From Halogranum gelatinilyticum (GTDB taxonomy: Archaea > Halobacteriota > Halobacteria > Halobacteriales > Haloferacaceae), in the NCBI RefSeq assembly GCF_900103715.1, contig NZ_FNHL01000002.1, positions 248,001-312,000 of the forward strand: a stretch of DNA of 64,000 bases, in the 5' to 3' direction. Below the pieces are notes generated by a model. The model searched no databases. It was not told where the DNA came from and saw only the letters and a list, made by a program, of their open reading frames with translations. This document shows, in pieces, positions 51,876-60,251 of the stretch (its first letter is position 1; the number at the start of each line of letters is the position of its first letter). The translations under genes were made by a program, and so were the position numbers.

Positions 51876-53468
51876 GTGGCCACCGAGACATCCGACGACG
51901 TTCCGACCGACGACAGTTCTGCCGAGGAGATCCCCGACGACGAACGCGACGCACTGTTGACCATCGGCCACGGTGCAGTCGTCACCTCCGGCGGACAGTC
52001 CCTCCAGCGGGCACTGACGACGGCGACCGAGTACGTGCTCGCACAGGGGTTCGGTCCCGTCGTCTACGGCGTCTACGCCTTCGCCTGGCGCGTCACCCAG
52101 CTGTTGTTCCGGCTCGTCAACCTCGGGTCGGTCGCGACGCTCCAGCGGTATCTCTCCGCGTACGACGGCGACCCGGACCGACAGGGTCGCGTCGTGGGAC
52201 TGGCGTATCTGACGACGCTGGTCGTCGGCGTCGCCATCGCCGGTGGCTTGCTGCTCACCAGCGGCTGGCTCAACGACGCGACGGTCGCACACCCCGACTT
52301 TCCGCCGACGATACAGCTCTTTGCGGCACTGGTCGTCCTCGTCGGCGTGGTGCGGATTCACGCCGGTGTCCTCCGGGCGGTGCAGTCGGCCCGCGGCGAG
52401 GTACTGTTCAACCGCGTGCTCCGCCCGGTGGTCAAACTGGCCGTCGCCGTGGGGGCGACGGTGCTGGGCTATTCGGTCGTCGGCGTCGCTGGCGGGTTCG
52501 TCGCCGGGATGGCCGTGCTCGCAGTCGTGGGCTTTCCGATGGTCATCGCAGCGAGCGACATCCGCCCGACGCTCGCCGGTGCGCGCTCGGAGGCACGGCG
52601 GTTCTACAACCACTCGGGACCCATCGCCCTGAGCAGTCTCGGGAAGGTGTTTCAGAACCGCGTGGACGTGCTGCTCGTCGGCTTCCTGTTGACCGCGAAG
52701 GCCGCAGGTGTCTACAACGTCGTGCTCGTCCTCGTCTCGCTGGCGTGGATTCCGCTCCTCTCGTTCAATATGCTTCTCCCGCCGGTCGCATCGGAACTGT
52801 ACGCCAACGACGAGATGGAGACGCTCGATGCGGTCTACACGGCGGTGACGCGGCTCATCGTCACCTGTGTCGTCCCGATTCTCGTGGTGCTGGTCGTCTA
52901 CGGCCGGGCGATCCTCTCCGTCTTCGGCCCGACCTTTACGACCGGCTACCTCCCGCTCGTGGTCTATCTCGGCGGGGTGCTCGTCGGCAGTGCCGTCGGC
53001 GCGACGGGCTGGCTGCTCATGATGACCGACCACCAGTACGCCCGGATGGTGCTCGACTGGCTCCTTGCCGTCCTGAACACGCTTCTCACCTTCGCGTTCG
53101 TCAGCGCGTTCGGTCTGCCCGGCGCGGCACTCGGCACGGCCATCGCCATCGCGGTGCAGAACGGTATCCAGGTCGGTCTCCTGCGGCATTTCGAGGGGCT
53201 GTGGCCCTTCGACGCGACGTTCTTCAAACCGCTCGCGGCGGGTGCTGCTGCGACTGGGGTCATGCTGCTCGTCCGTGAGACGCTGCGCGGTGTCGAGGCG
53301 GTCGCCGTCGGACTCGTCGTGGGTGCCGTGACGTACGTCGGGACGCTCGTCGTCCTCGGCGTCAACGACCGCGACCGGCTCGTGGTGACGGCCCTCGCCG
53401 CCCGATACCGTCGAGCGATACGGGCAGCGCTCGGCGACTCGCGCTCAAGCGAGTCTCGCAACGGATAG
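51876..53468 (+). CDS. polysaccharide biosynthesis/flippase protein (MATE-like superfamily)
   Basis: 530 residues with about 13-14 hydrophobic segments. The N-terminal acidic stretch is followed by a family-like segment SGGQSLQRALTTATEYVLAQGFGPVVYGVYAFAWR. Resembles Wzx-type O-antigen and AglR flippases that move lipid-linked glycans across the membrane. GTG at 51876 gives an acidic soluble N terminus; the frame is open far upstream but non-homologous there. Context lacks glycosyltransferases in this window. Confidence 0.85.
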   Translation: MATETSDDVPTDDSSAEEIPDDERDALLTIGHGAVVTSGGQSLQRALTTATEYVLAQGFGPVVYGVYAFAWRVTQLLFRLVNLGSVATLQRYLSAYDGDPDRQGRVVGLAYLTTLVVGVAIAGGLLLTSGWLNDATVAHPDFPPTIQLFAALVVLVGVVRIHAGVLRAVQSARGEVLFNRVLRPVVKLAVAVGATVLGYSVVGVAGGFVAGMAVLAVVGFPMVIAASDIRPTLAGARSEARRFYNHSGPIALSSLGKVFQNRVDVLLVGFLLTAKAAGVYNVVLVLVSLAWIPLLSFNMLLPPVASELYANDEMETLDAVYTAVTRLIVTCVVPILVVLVVYGRAILSVFGPTFTTGYLPLVVYLGGVLVGSAVGATGWLLMMTDHQYARMVLDWLLAVLNTLLTFAFVSAFGLPGAALGTAIAIAVQNGIQVGLLRHFEGLWPFDATFFKPLAAGAAATGVMLLVRETLRGVEAVAVGLVVGAVTYVGTLVVLGVNDRDRLVVTALAARYRRAIRAALGDSRSSESRNG

Positions 53469-53551
53469 GACGGCCGCACGGCGGACAGTGTTTCCCATGC
53501 TTCCCGTTCGGCTGTCTCGCTTATTCCCTCAGGCAGCGTAGATACAGGGAC

Positions 53552-54070
53552 ATGACTGGGATTTTCCGAGAACGGATGGCTGCGGAGATGGACGACGGCT
53601 TCGTGATCTACATCAACGGGATGCGGCTCAACAAGCTCCGCGCGCTTCCACACTGGCTTATTGCGAACTGGAAGGTCGCGAAGATGTTCAAGCAACTGGA
53701 GGCGGACCCGGACAGCGGCTTCCTCGGCTACACCCCGATATTCCTCGGGTTCCGCAAGGGGGCGGCGATGCAGTACTGGCGCTCGCTGGAGGATCTCCAA
53801 CGGTTCGCGACAGACCCTGACGGCCCGCATATCCCGGCGTGGAAGTGGTACAACGAGGAGGCCGACCCGGACGGTGGGCTCGGGTTCTGGGCGGAACTCT
53901 ACGTCGTCGACGGCGACTCCTTCGAGACCTTCTTCCGGAACGTCCCGCCCATCGGCATCGGGAAGTTCGCCAAGATGGTCCCGATGCGGGACCATAAGCG
54001 ACGACTCGGACTCTCTCCGGACGGGAGCACTGAGCGTGCAACGGCTCCGAGCGAATCCGTCGAGAGGTAG
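53552..54070 (+). CDS. DUF4188-family protein
   Basis: 172 residues. Family-like FRERMAAEMDDGFVIYINGMRLNKLRALPHWL near the N terminus and AMQYWRSLEDLQRFATDPDGPHIPAWKWYN, which resemble DUF4188 monooxygenase-like proteins. A Lys/Arg-rich C terminus. Substrate unknown. Confidence 0.78.
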   Translation: MTGIFRERMAAEMDDGFVIYINGMRLNKLRALPHWLIANWKVAKMFKQLEADPDSGFLGYTPIFLGFRKGAAMQYWRSLEDLQRFATDPDGPHIPAWKWYNEEADPDGGLGFWAELYVVDGDSFETFFRNVPPIGIGKFAKMVPMRDHKRRLGLSPDGSTERATAPSESVER

Positions 54071-54151
54071 ACCCGTACCGCTCTTTGGAACCTGCTTCGG
54101 GAGTAGGAATTCAGACAGTACGCGTCATGCAGAGATGAATCTGGTAGTAGA

Positions 54152-54173
54152 CAGAACTGTTGCCCGGAACACT
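54152..54173 (+). repeat. direct repeat copy 1 (core CTGTTGCCCGGAACACT)
   Basis: A 22-bp sequence that recurs exactly at 57957-57978 and as its 17-bp core at 54965-54981, all in the same orientation. It lies between the DUF4188 gene and the winged-helix gene. It marks the left edge of the toxin-antitoxin segment. Confidence 0.8.
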
Positions 54174-54250
54174 GGAGATTGGTAAACTGCTAGGCGCGAC
54201 TACAGAGGTACGGCAGTACACTGATTACGTCGGCACACGAATCTCAGACC

Positions 54251-54628
54251 ATGCCCGTGAGTATCGATGACTTCGAGTCTGGAGACCTTCCACAGGGACC
54301 GAGCGTTCCAGAACAGGTAGTCGTCTATCTCCATACACATCGTGACCAAGCGTTCACTCGCTCGGAGATTGCCAGTGCTATCGGTGAACGCCCGAACACT
54401 GTTGGAACTGCCCTGTCACGGTTGAAGCAGCGTCAGCTGGTCCGGCACAAGGGCGAATACTGGGCGATTACGGACGACGAAGAGAGAATCACGGCCGCGT
54501 ACGATTTACACACCGTTAGCAGCCGACTCGACGACGAAGACGACGGGATCGACGTCGACGAGTGGGAGACGACCGCACCGGAGACGCCCCATCCGAGCGA
54601 GCACCACGAAAGCGAGGACACGACGTAG
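54251..54628 (+). CDS. winged-helix DNA-binding protein, likely antitoxin of the PemK-like gene
   Basis: 125 residues. A MarR/winged-helix pattern at about 20-75 (QVVVYLHTHRDQAFTRSEIASAIGERPNTVGTALSRLKQRQLV) followed by a strand and an acidic C-terminal tail ending in HPSEHHESEDTT. Its TAG stop is directly followed, in the same frame, by PemK-like coding sequence. The pair is a recognisable haloarchaeal toxin-antitoxin arrangement in which the HTH protein represses and neutralises. Lies between direct-repeat copies 1 and 2. Confidence 0.82.
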   Translation: MPVSIDDFESGDLPQGPSVPEQVVVYLHTHRDQAFTRSEIASAIGERPNTVGTALSRLKQRQLVRHKGEYWAITDDEERITAAYDLHTVSSRLDDEDDGIDVDEWETTAPETPHPSEHHESEDTT

Positions 54629-54958
54629 ATACAACCAGAGCGTGGTGACGTCGTTCGAAGCGCGGATCCATTCAAACTCGGCGACGACCGGCAGCGACCC
54701 TGGCTCATCGTGAGCAACGACACTCATCCGTTCGACGGTGAACAGTACATCGCTGTCGCCATCTCGACGAAAGAGTACTCCGACTCGATTGCACTCGCTG
54801 ACGAACGCTGGGGGGTCGGTGGTGTTCCTCTGCAGTCGTTCGTCTCACCGTGGGCTGTTCATTCGCCTCGACGCGAGGACTTCGTCGCGTGGCAAGGTCG
54901 CGTGACGGGCTCGTTCGTCGACCGCGGCGCAGAAGCAGTAGAGACGTATCTCCGATAG
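54629..54958 (+). pseudogene. PemK/MazF-like toxin without a start codon
   Basis: The frame right after the winged-helix stop reads ERGDVVRSADPFKLGDD, then RPWLIVSNDTHPFDGEQYI, then FVSPWAVHSPRREDF, ending at TAG (54956-54958). This matches haloarchaeal PemK/MazF-family endoribonuclease toxins over their whole length. But the codon after the upstream TAG is ATA, where homologues would have an ATG, and no ATG, GTG, TTG or CTG start occurs before GTG at 54710, which would remove the first beta strand. So the toxin is probably disabled by a start-codon change, or uses AUA; sequencing error is a third option. Confidence 0.75.
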
Positions 54959-54964
54959 TCTGAG

Positions 54965-54981
54965 CTGTTGCCCGGAACACT
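54965..54981 (+). repeat. direct repeat copy 2
   Basis: The 17-bp core CTGTTGCCCGGAACACT again, 6 bp after the PemK-like stop. The bases right after copies 1 and 2 also show weak similarity (for example around CTAG), which suggests longer related units. Confidence 0.8.
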
Positions 54982-55303
54982 ATCAATCGACATACTACTA
55001 GTAGATTCTGGAGAAGTCGAAGTCCGCCATCCCAGATACTGACCGCAGAATTTGACGCACCTATGCGCTGGCGTTCCTGACAACCTCGACCCAATCTAGT
55101 TTTGAGAACCGCGACCTGGATTCAGCAGTGTCTACACGACCACTCAAAAGTCCATCTGGATACGTGTGGCCGATTCAGAGGAGGTATACACCACAGCATT
55201 CAGCCATTTGACATCCGTTGACTCGCTCTCGATGGGCGACCGGTCGAGTCGGCCGGTCCGGTCAGGAGTGACGACGGACCCCTCGACGGCCAGCACTCGC
55301 CGG
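54982..55303. other. non-coding stretch between toxin module and Usp gene
   Basis: 322 bp with no convincing gene. Short open frames here have no start/codon pattern or family resemblance; one on the minus strand is an antisense extension over the Usp gene. The base composition is less GC-rich than the neighbours. It may be the remnant of a deleted element next to repeat copy 2. Confidence 0.5.
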
Positions 55304-55726
55304 TTACCGGATGAGGGTGACTGGAACCGGAATCCGATCGACGACGCGTTCGGCGACGCTTCCGACGAAGAACCGCTCGAGGAAATCACGGCTGTGACTC
55401 CCGAGAACGACGTGGTCGACGTCGTGATCGTCGACGTAGTCGAGGATCTCCTGCCACGGTCGGCCCTGTTCGATCGCCGTCGTCAGCGGCGCGTCGAACT
55501 CCGCAGCGACCGCCTCAGCCTCCTCAAGCATCGCTTCGCCCTCCTTCTTGCGCTGCTCGTAAATCTCGCCGAGTTTCACACCCACGTACTTTTCGGGCTG
55601 GTACGTAACGCTCGTGTCGACGACGAACAGCGCCGTCACCTCCGCCTCCGGGAAGCGCTCGTAGGCGAACCGGAGGGCCTGGATTGCGAGCTTCGAACCG
55701 TCGAACGGAACCAGAACTTTGGTCAT
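55304..55726 (-). CDS. universal stress protein (UspA domain)
   Basis: 140 residues. KVLVPFDGSKLAIQALRFAYERFP opens the fold, and the ATP-binding loop is VVLGSHSRDFLERFFVGSVAERVV near residue 108, close to the canonical G-x2-G-x9-G-S pattern with the second Gly replaced by Ser. Divergent from nhaC; its own TATA-like TTTAA lies about 25 nt upstream (near 55750-55756 read on the minus strand). Usp-transporter pairs are common in haloarchaea, where Usp may regulate the transporter. Confidence 0.9.
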   Translation of the reverse strand: MTKVLVPFDGSKLAIQALRFAYERFPEAEVTALFVVDTSVTYQPEKYVGVKLGEIYEQRKKEGEAMLEEAEAVAAEFDAPLTTAIEQGRPWQEILDYVDDHDVDHVVLGSHSRDFLERFFVGSVAERVVDRIPVPVTLIR

Positions 55727-55762
55727 GGCCTACCCTCGAGAGCCAGCGCATTAAATTCGGGC

Positions 55763-55820
55763 TCGACTGTTGGATGGTATTTATATAACTGTTCGACTGT
55801 TGGATGGCCTTTATATAATC
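55763..55820 (+). promoter_or_regulatory. tandemly duplicated nhaC promoter
   Basis: Two 28-bp copies, 30 bp apart, each with TCGACTGTTGGATGG then TTTATATAA (TATA boxes at 55780-55788 and 55810-55818). They differ at 2 positions before the TATA box and 2 after. The second TATA box lies about 22-30 nt before the nhaC ATG at 55840, matching a leaderless transcript; the first would give a 5' leader of about 30 nt. TCGACTGTTGGATGG upstream of each TATA box could be a repeated regulator site or BRE. Confidence 0.72.
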
Positions 55821-55839
55821 TTGTGTAGTATGTGCACAT

Positions 55840-57450
55840 ATGACAGAGTTTGGGGCACTATCGCTCATCCCGCCGTTGCTGGCCATCGTTCTCGCGATCG
55901 CCACTCGAAAAGCGGTCCTCTCGCTGTTCGTCGGCGTCTGGGCCGGGGGTGTCATCCTCACCGGTGGTGTCGGGCTTGGACAGACGTTCGACTGGATCGC
56001 GGCAGCAGTCGGTGAGAGCGTCTTTCACGCCCAGATAATCATCTTCACGTTGTTGCTCGGGTCGTCTGTCGCGATGATCTGGCGGCTGGGTGGCTCGCAC
56101 GCTGTCCGGGACTTCGCGCTCGAACGCATCGACACGAAACGCAAGGCCGGCGTCGCGGCGTGGATACTCGGGGTCGTGCTGTTCTTCGACGACTACGCGA
56201 ACACGGCCGTCGTCGGGAGTACGATGAAAGACGTCTCGGACCATCTGCACATCTCACGGGAGAAACTCTCGTACCTGGTGGACTCGACCGCCGCGCCGGT
56301 CGCGACGCTGGCGATTTCCTCGTGGGTCGCGTTCCAGCTGTCGATGATCGAGTCGGGCTACGAGGCGACGAACCTGGCCGAGAGTGAGATTCCCGACTCC
56401 TTCGGGATCTTCTTGCAGTCGATCCCCTACAACATGTACGCTATTTTGGCCATCGTAATGGTCGGTATCGTCGTGCTCACCCAGCGGGACTTCGGCGAGA
56501 TGCTCACCGCCGAACACCGCGCCGCCAGAACCGGCAAGGTGACCCGCGACGACGCCCGACCGATGCAGGACGTCGAATCCGAACTCGGGACGCCGAACAT
56601 CGACGACCCACGGCTAATCTCGTTCTTCTTGCCCATCGTCGTGCTCATCTCCGTCACTATCGGTTCGGCATTGTACACCGGCTACGAACCGGGGGCGTCG
56701 CTGTACGATATGGTCACGGGTGCCGACTACGCGGTGGCGTTAATATTCGGCTCCTTCGCGATGGTCGTCTCGACCTACGTGCTCGGATACGTGTACAACC
56801 TGCTATCGCTGGGCGAGAGCGTCGACACGACCATCGACGGGTTTGGCATCATGTTGACAGCAGTGACGATTCTGGTCCTCGCGTGGAGCATCGGCAACGT
56901 CGTCGCGCCGGTCGAGGACGGCGGACTGGGCACGGGCGCGTACATCTCGACTCTCGTCGGACAGTTCCTCTCGCCCGAGATCCTGCCCGTCGCGGTGCTG
57001 ATTACGGCCGCGTTCATCGCCTTCTCCACGGGGAGTTCTTGGGGGACCATGGCCATCGTCACCCCGATCGCCGTTCCGGTGGCCTGGGACCTCACCGGTA
57101 GCCACACCATGGTCGCGGCCATCGTCGGAATGGTGTTCTCGGGGGCCATCTTCGGCGACCACTCCTCCCCTATCTCCGACACGACAGTGCTGTCGTCGAC
57201 GTTCACCGGTGCCGACCTCATCGACCACGTCCGTACGCAGTTCTACTACGCAGCGACGGTCGTCCTCGTGGCGATCGTGCTGATGCTCGTGTGGGGGTAC
57301 ACCCGTATCACGCCGTTCGTCCTGCTCGCGGTCGGCGGCGTCTCCCTGGTCGGACTCGTCTACGGCCTCTCGGAGTTCGACGCGAACCGCCGCGGAATCG
57401 ACCCGAAGTCGACCGACGAACCTCCAGAGGCCGCACCTACCGACGACTGA
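55840..57450 (+). CDS. nhaC: Na+/H+ antiporter of the NhaC family
   Basis: 536 residues with about 12 membrane segments. NhaC features: GVWAGGVILTGG, FFDDYANTAVVGSTMKDVSDHL with the conserved Asp pair, and near the end FSTGSSWGTMAIVTPIAVPVAW and FGDHSSPISDTTVLSSTF. Exchanges sodium, or organic acid plus sodium, for protons. Expressed from a duplicated promoter and divergent from a Usp gene. Hydrophilic C-terminal tail. Confidence 0.92.
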   Translation: MTEFGALSLIPPLLAIVLAIATRKAVLSLFVGVWAGGVILTGGVGLGQTFDWIAAAVGESVFHAQIIIFTLLLGSSVAMIWRLGGSHAVRDFALERIDTKRKAGVAAWILGVVLFFDDYANTAVVGSTMKDVSDHLHISREKLSYLVDSTAAPVATLAISSWVAFQLSMIESGYEATNLAESEIPDSFGIFLQSIPYNMYAILAIVMVGIVVLTQRDFGEMLTAEHRAARTGKVTRDDARPMQDVESELGTPNIDDPRLISFFLPIVVLISVTIGSALYTGYEPGASLYDMVTGADYAVALIFGSFAMVVSTYVLGYVYNLLSLGESVDTTIDGFGIMLTAVTILVLAWSIGNVVAPVEDGGLGTGAYISTLVGQFLSPEILPVAVLITAAFIAFSTGSSWGTMAIVTPIAVPVAWDLTGSHTMVAAIVGMVFSGAIFGDHSSPISDTTVLSSTFTGADLIDHVRTQFYYAATVVLVAIVLMLVWGYTRITPFVLLAVGGVSLVGLVYGLSEFDANRRGIDPKSTDEPPEAAPTDD

Positions 57451-57956
57451 TTCGGGCGCCCCCTGACGAGTGACCGTGGGGTCGCACCCCGGGTGGGGCC
57501 GCCCCGACCGTTGAATCCGCACGGACACCGGTGGCCTTGTCGACATGGCGTGGGGACCGAATCCCCCCGTCCACGGGTCGTGTTTAGTTAAGCGTCAAAA
57601 ATGAGGCGAGGTGATTTGTTGGTGCCTATGCCAGAAATCCGCCGCCTCGTCGGTCATCGCGACGGGATTGGTTTGGAGTGACTGACTCACGGGCGTATCA
57701 CACGCACTTGCGAGTCCACCAATACGCGTTCTGCGAGTTCCCGCTGTCGTAGTTCTCTTCGCGCGGATGGTCGGTCTCTTCGCTGTCAACCGGATGTTCA
57801 TCCGGGTCTGCATCATCAGGAGAACGGTGGACGTCCTCGACGAACCTGTGCTGACCCGGAACGTCGACGGCTTCGAGCGTCTCGGTGTCGCCGTCGAGAC
57901 GTACTGAACCCATCACTTAATTCGTGTAACCGGAGAGCAGCAACCGCTCGTCGAAT
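57451..57956. other. gene-poor region after nhaC
   Basis: 506 bp. Begins with GC-rich inverted repeats (GGGG-CCCC stems at 57478-57504, GGGGCCGCCCC) that may terminate nhaC. Then a more AT-rich stretch near 57580-57620 and only short open frames; the one on the minus strand at 57698-57913 is listed separately. No transposase or integrase recognised. Possibly a degenerate mobile segment, ending at repeat copy 3. Confidence 0.5.
57698..57913 (-). CDS. possible small acidic protein, low support
   Basis: 71 residues from ATG at 57913, very acidic (SPDDADPDEHPVDSEETDHP) and without a known domain; the composition fits a haloarchaeal protein. No TATA element or ribosome site is obvious and the region is otherwise gene-poor, so it may be spurious or part of a degraded gene. 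Confidence 0.3.
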   Translation of the reverse strand: MGSVRLDGDTETLEAVDVPGQHRFVEDVHRSPDDADPDEHPVDSEETDHPREENYDSGNSQNAYWWTRKCV

Positions 57957-57978
57957 CAGAACTGTTGCCCGGAACACT
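57957..57978 (+). repeat. direct repeat copy 3
   Basis: The same 22 bp as copy 1 (core CTGTTGCCCGGAACACT at 57962-57978), same orientation, 3.8 kb from copy 1. Confidence 0.8.
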
Positions 57979-58382
57979 AACGGCCGGTCTCATCCCGATG
58001 GCAGCATGCCGAGTCAACCGGGAAACCCTCGTGCCGGGCACTCGTCTCTTTGGGGCGGACGGAGTCCTGTCCGTCGTCGTCGCCGACGTCGGATGGCCAC
58101 TCAGTACGTGGCCCTGGAATGTCGCACACCCGGGTTCGCCGCGCGGTCATCGCTTCCAAGGTGGAAGAACTCGGGCGGGGACTAAAGGTGTGCAGTCGAG
58201 GGTAGACGACGACCCCACAAACGTGTTCCGTTCGACGTGTCGGCGTCGACTGCGTCGTCGGCAACGGCGACGTGCTCAGATCCAATGTCGTCGGTGTGAC
58301 CTCTCTCGACAGTCTCGGCAGATACTGCCGCCCCACCCGGAATCCAAACCGCCTTAAGCTATTGTCACCCTATCGCATAGCA
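57979..58382. other. non-coding stretch before asd
   Basis: 404 bp without a convincing gene. Overlapping frames on both strands lack any family resemblance. The last 40 bp before asd hold AT-rich runs (CTTAAGC, TATCGCATAG) that would fit its promoter; the asd ATG is at 58383. Confidence 0.5.
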
Positions 58383-59417
58383 ATGTCAGTACGAGTCGGA
58401 ATCCTCGGTGCAACCGGTGCAGTCGGCCAGCGATTCATCCAGCTTCTCGACGGCCACCCGACGTTCGAACTCGCGGCGGTCACCGCCAGCGAGTCCAGCG
58501 CGGGCAAGAGCTACCGCGAGGCGGCCAAGTGGCGCGTCGGCACCCCCATCCCGGACGACGTCGCCGAGATGGAAGTCCAGCCCACGGCGGCCGACGCCCT
58601 CGACGACGACCTCGACCTCATCTTCTCCTCGCTCCCGTCGGGCGTCGCCGCCGACGTCGAACCGGACTTCGCCGAGGCGGGCTACGTCGTCTCCTCGAAC
58701 TCCTCGAACGACCGGATGGCCGAGGACGTGCCGCTCACCATCCCCGAGATCAACGCCGACCACCTCGGTCTCATCGAGGTCCAGCGCGACGAGCGCGGCT
58801 GGGACGGCGCGCTCATCAAGAACCCGAACTGCTCGACCATCACGATGGTCCCGACGCTCGCCGCGCTCGACGAGTTCGGCCTCGACCGCGTCCACGTCAC
58901 GACCCTCCAGGCCGTCTCCGGCGCGGGCTACGACGGCGTCACCTCGATGGAGATCATCGACAACGCCATCCCGCACATCGGCGGCGAAGAGGAGAAGATG
59001 GAGTCCGAATCCCGCAAGCTGCTCGGCTCCTTCGACGGCGCGGAACTGAGCCTCCACGGTGCCGAAGTCAACGCTTCATGTAATCGGATCCCGACGCTCG
59101 ACGGCCACCTCGAATCCGTCTTCGCGGACCTCGCCGACGACCCCAGCGTCGACGAGGTCGCCGAGGCGATGGAAGCGTTCCCCGGTATCGACCTCCCGAG
59201 CGCGCCCGAACAGCTGATTCACGTCTTCGACGACCCGATGCGCCCGCAGCCGCGGCTCGACCGCAACCTCGAAGGCGGCATGGCCGTCGCCGCCGGCGGC
59301 ATCCAGTCGACGGCGAACGGTATCAAGTACAACTGCCTCGCGCACAACACGATTCGCGGCGCGGCCGGTGCCTCGGTGCTGAACGGCGAACTGCTCGTCG
59401 AAGAAGGCTGGGTCTAA
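58383..59417 (+). CDS. asd: aspartate-semialdehyde dehydrogenase
   Basis: 344 residues, archaeal/fungal type. NADP motif [13 protein letters not shown] at the N terminus, SSNSSNDRM, and the catalytic cysteine in [22 protein letters not shown] is a further family block, and the C-terminal domain includes [14 protein letters not shown]. Reduces aspartyl phosphate to aspartate semialdehyde, leading to lysine, threonine and methionine. ATG at 58383 chosen because it starts the Rossmann strand. Confidence 0.96.
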   Translation: MSVRVGILGATGAVGQRFIQLLDGHPTFELAAVTASESSAGKSYREAAKWRVGTPIPDDVAEMEVQPTAADALDDDLDLIFSSLPSGVAADVEPDFAEAGYVVSSNSSNDRMAEDVPLTIPEINADHLGLIEVQRDERGWDGALIKNPNCSTITMVPTLAALDEFGLDRVHVTTLQAVSGAGYDGVTSMEIIDNAIPHIGGEEEKMESESRKLLGSFDGAELSLHGAEVNASCNRIPTLDGHLESVFADLADDPSVDEVAEAMEAFPGIDLPSAPEQLIHVFDDPMRPQPRLDRNLEGGMAVAAGGIQSTANGIKYNCLAHNTIRGAAGASVLNGELLVEEGWV

Positions 59418-59426
59418 GGGACGACC

Positions 59427-59513
59427 TTTTGCTCTGCGGGCTGGCTTCGCCAGCCCTCGGCAAAAGCTCGATCAAAAGCACTCCTCCTTCTCTTCGGACG
59501 GCTTCGCCGTCCT
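59427..59513 (+). terminator. two TTC-loop hairpins after asd
   Basis: First hairpin: GGGCTGGC, loop TTC, GCCAGCCC (59439-59457), extended by CTTTTGC on one side and GCAAAAG on the other. Second: GGACGGC, loop TTC, GCCGTCC (59497-59513). Both lie within 100 bp of the asd stop and carry the same GGC-TTC-GCC tip. Termination or RNA stabilisation is likely; they could equally be small repeats. Confidence 0.6.
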
Positions 59514-59672
59514 CCGTTCAGTCGTCGGCCCACTCGCTCACTCCGTTCGCTCGTGGTACAATACCTGTGTCTTCAGAAGCGGTTTGACTGGGTGTCGTTC
59601 TCAGAACGGAAACGAGAATCTCTGTCTACTGTTGTATTACTGTGGACGTGCTGAACACAGGGCGCGAATCGA

Positions 59673-60122
59673 CTATCCGCCTAGCACCATCACAAACTGA
59701 AGAGCGAACCCAATAGCTAACACGCCAATCCCGAGACGACGAATATACCGGGCCTCCCAATCTTTCACAGTGGCCGAGAATTCCTTCCGACGAAGAGGTG
59801 AATCACGGTATTCTACTCCATCTGGAATGCTAATGGTGTATCTCTGCCGACCAATTCGATTTGACCGAATGTCTCCGTTTACGTCTCTTTCCAGATGCTG
59901 TTCCAGGATGTCACAGATCTCTTCGTGCGCTTTATCCCCCTTCCGAAGCCAGACCTCACCACCGCCTTCTTTGGTCGTCATCTCTCGTCTCACCCTCTCT
60001 ACGTGCTTGATCCGAGGACAATACCGGGAGAACTCTTGACGCCGGTTAGGTAAGTCAGCAATAACGAGGATGAACGCTCCGAGAATATCGATTGCCAACC
60101 CGGCAGCCGTAATCAGAGACAT
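59673..60122 (-). CDS. two-helix membrane protein, unknown function
   Basis: 149 residues. Hydrophobic N-terminal helix (ITAAGLAIDILGAFILVIADL) and a C-terminal one (LGIGVLAIGFALQFVMVLGG), with a soluble charged middle of about 95 residues rich in Arg and Glu (CPRIKHVERVRREM, HEEICDILEQHLERD). Base composition is less GC-rich than surrounding genes, a sign of recent transfer. No recognised domain. Confidence 0.65.
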   Translation of the reverse strand: MSLITAAGLAIDILGAFILVIADLPNRRQEFSRYCPRIKHVERVRREMTTKEGGGEVWLRKGDKAHEEICDILEQHLERDVNGDIRSNRIGRQRYTISIPDGVEYRDSPLRRKEFSATVKDWEARYIRRLGIGVLAIGFALQFVMVLGG

Positions 60123-60251
60123 ACTGAATTTCTATCACTCATCGAAAATAGTGGTTAGCCAATCAATCTACTTCGTTGGGGATCACGCCGGAAGATTGGT
60201 CAAATTTTAATCCCGTATGAATCATGTGAATAGTACCCCGAGTTGAACCTC

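Noticed and set aside
55144-55389. 81-codon minus-strand frame beside the Usp gene
   Set aside because: It overlaps the Usp coding sequence in another frame and has a Ser-rich, non-family composition.
54152-57978. Complete insertion sequence between the direct repeats
   Set aside because: No transposase or integrase gene and no inverted copy of the 17-mer was found, so only repeats are called.
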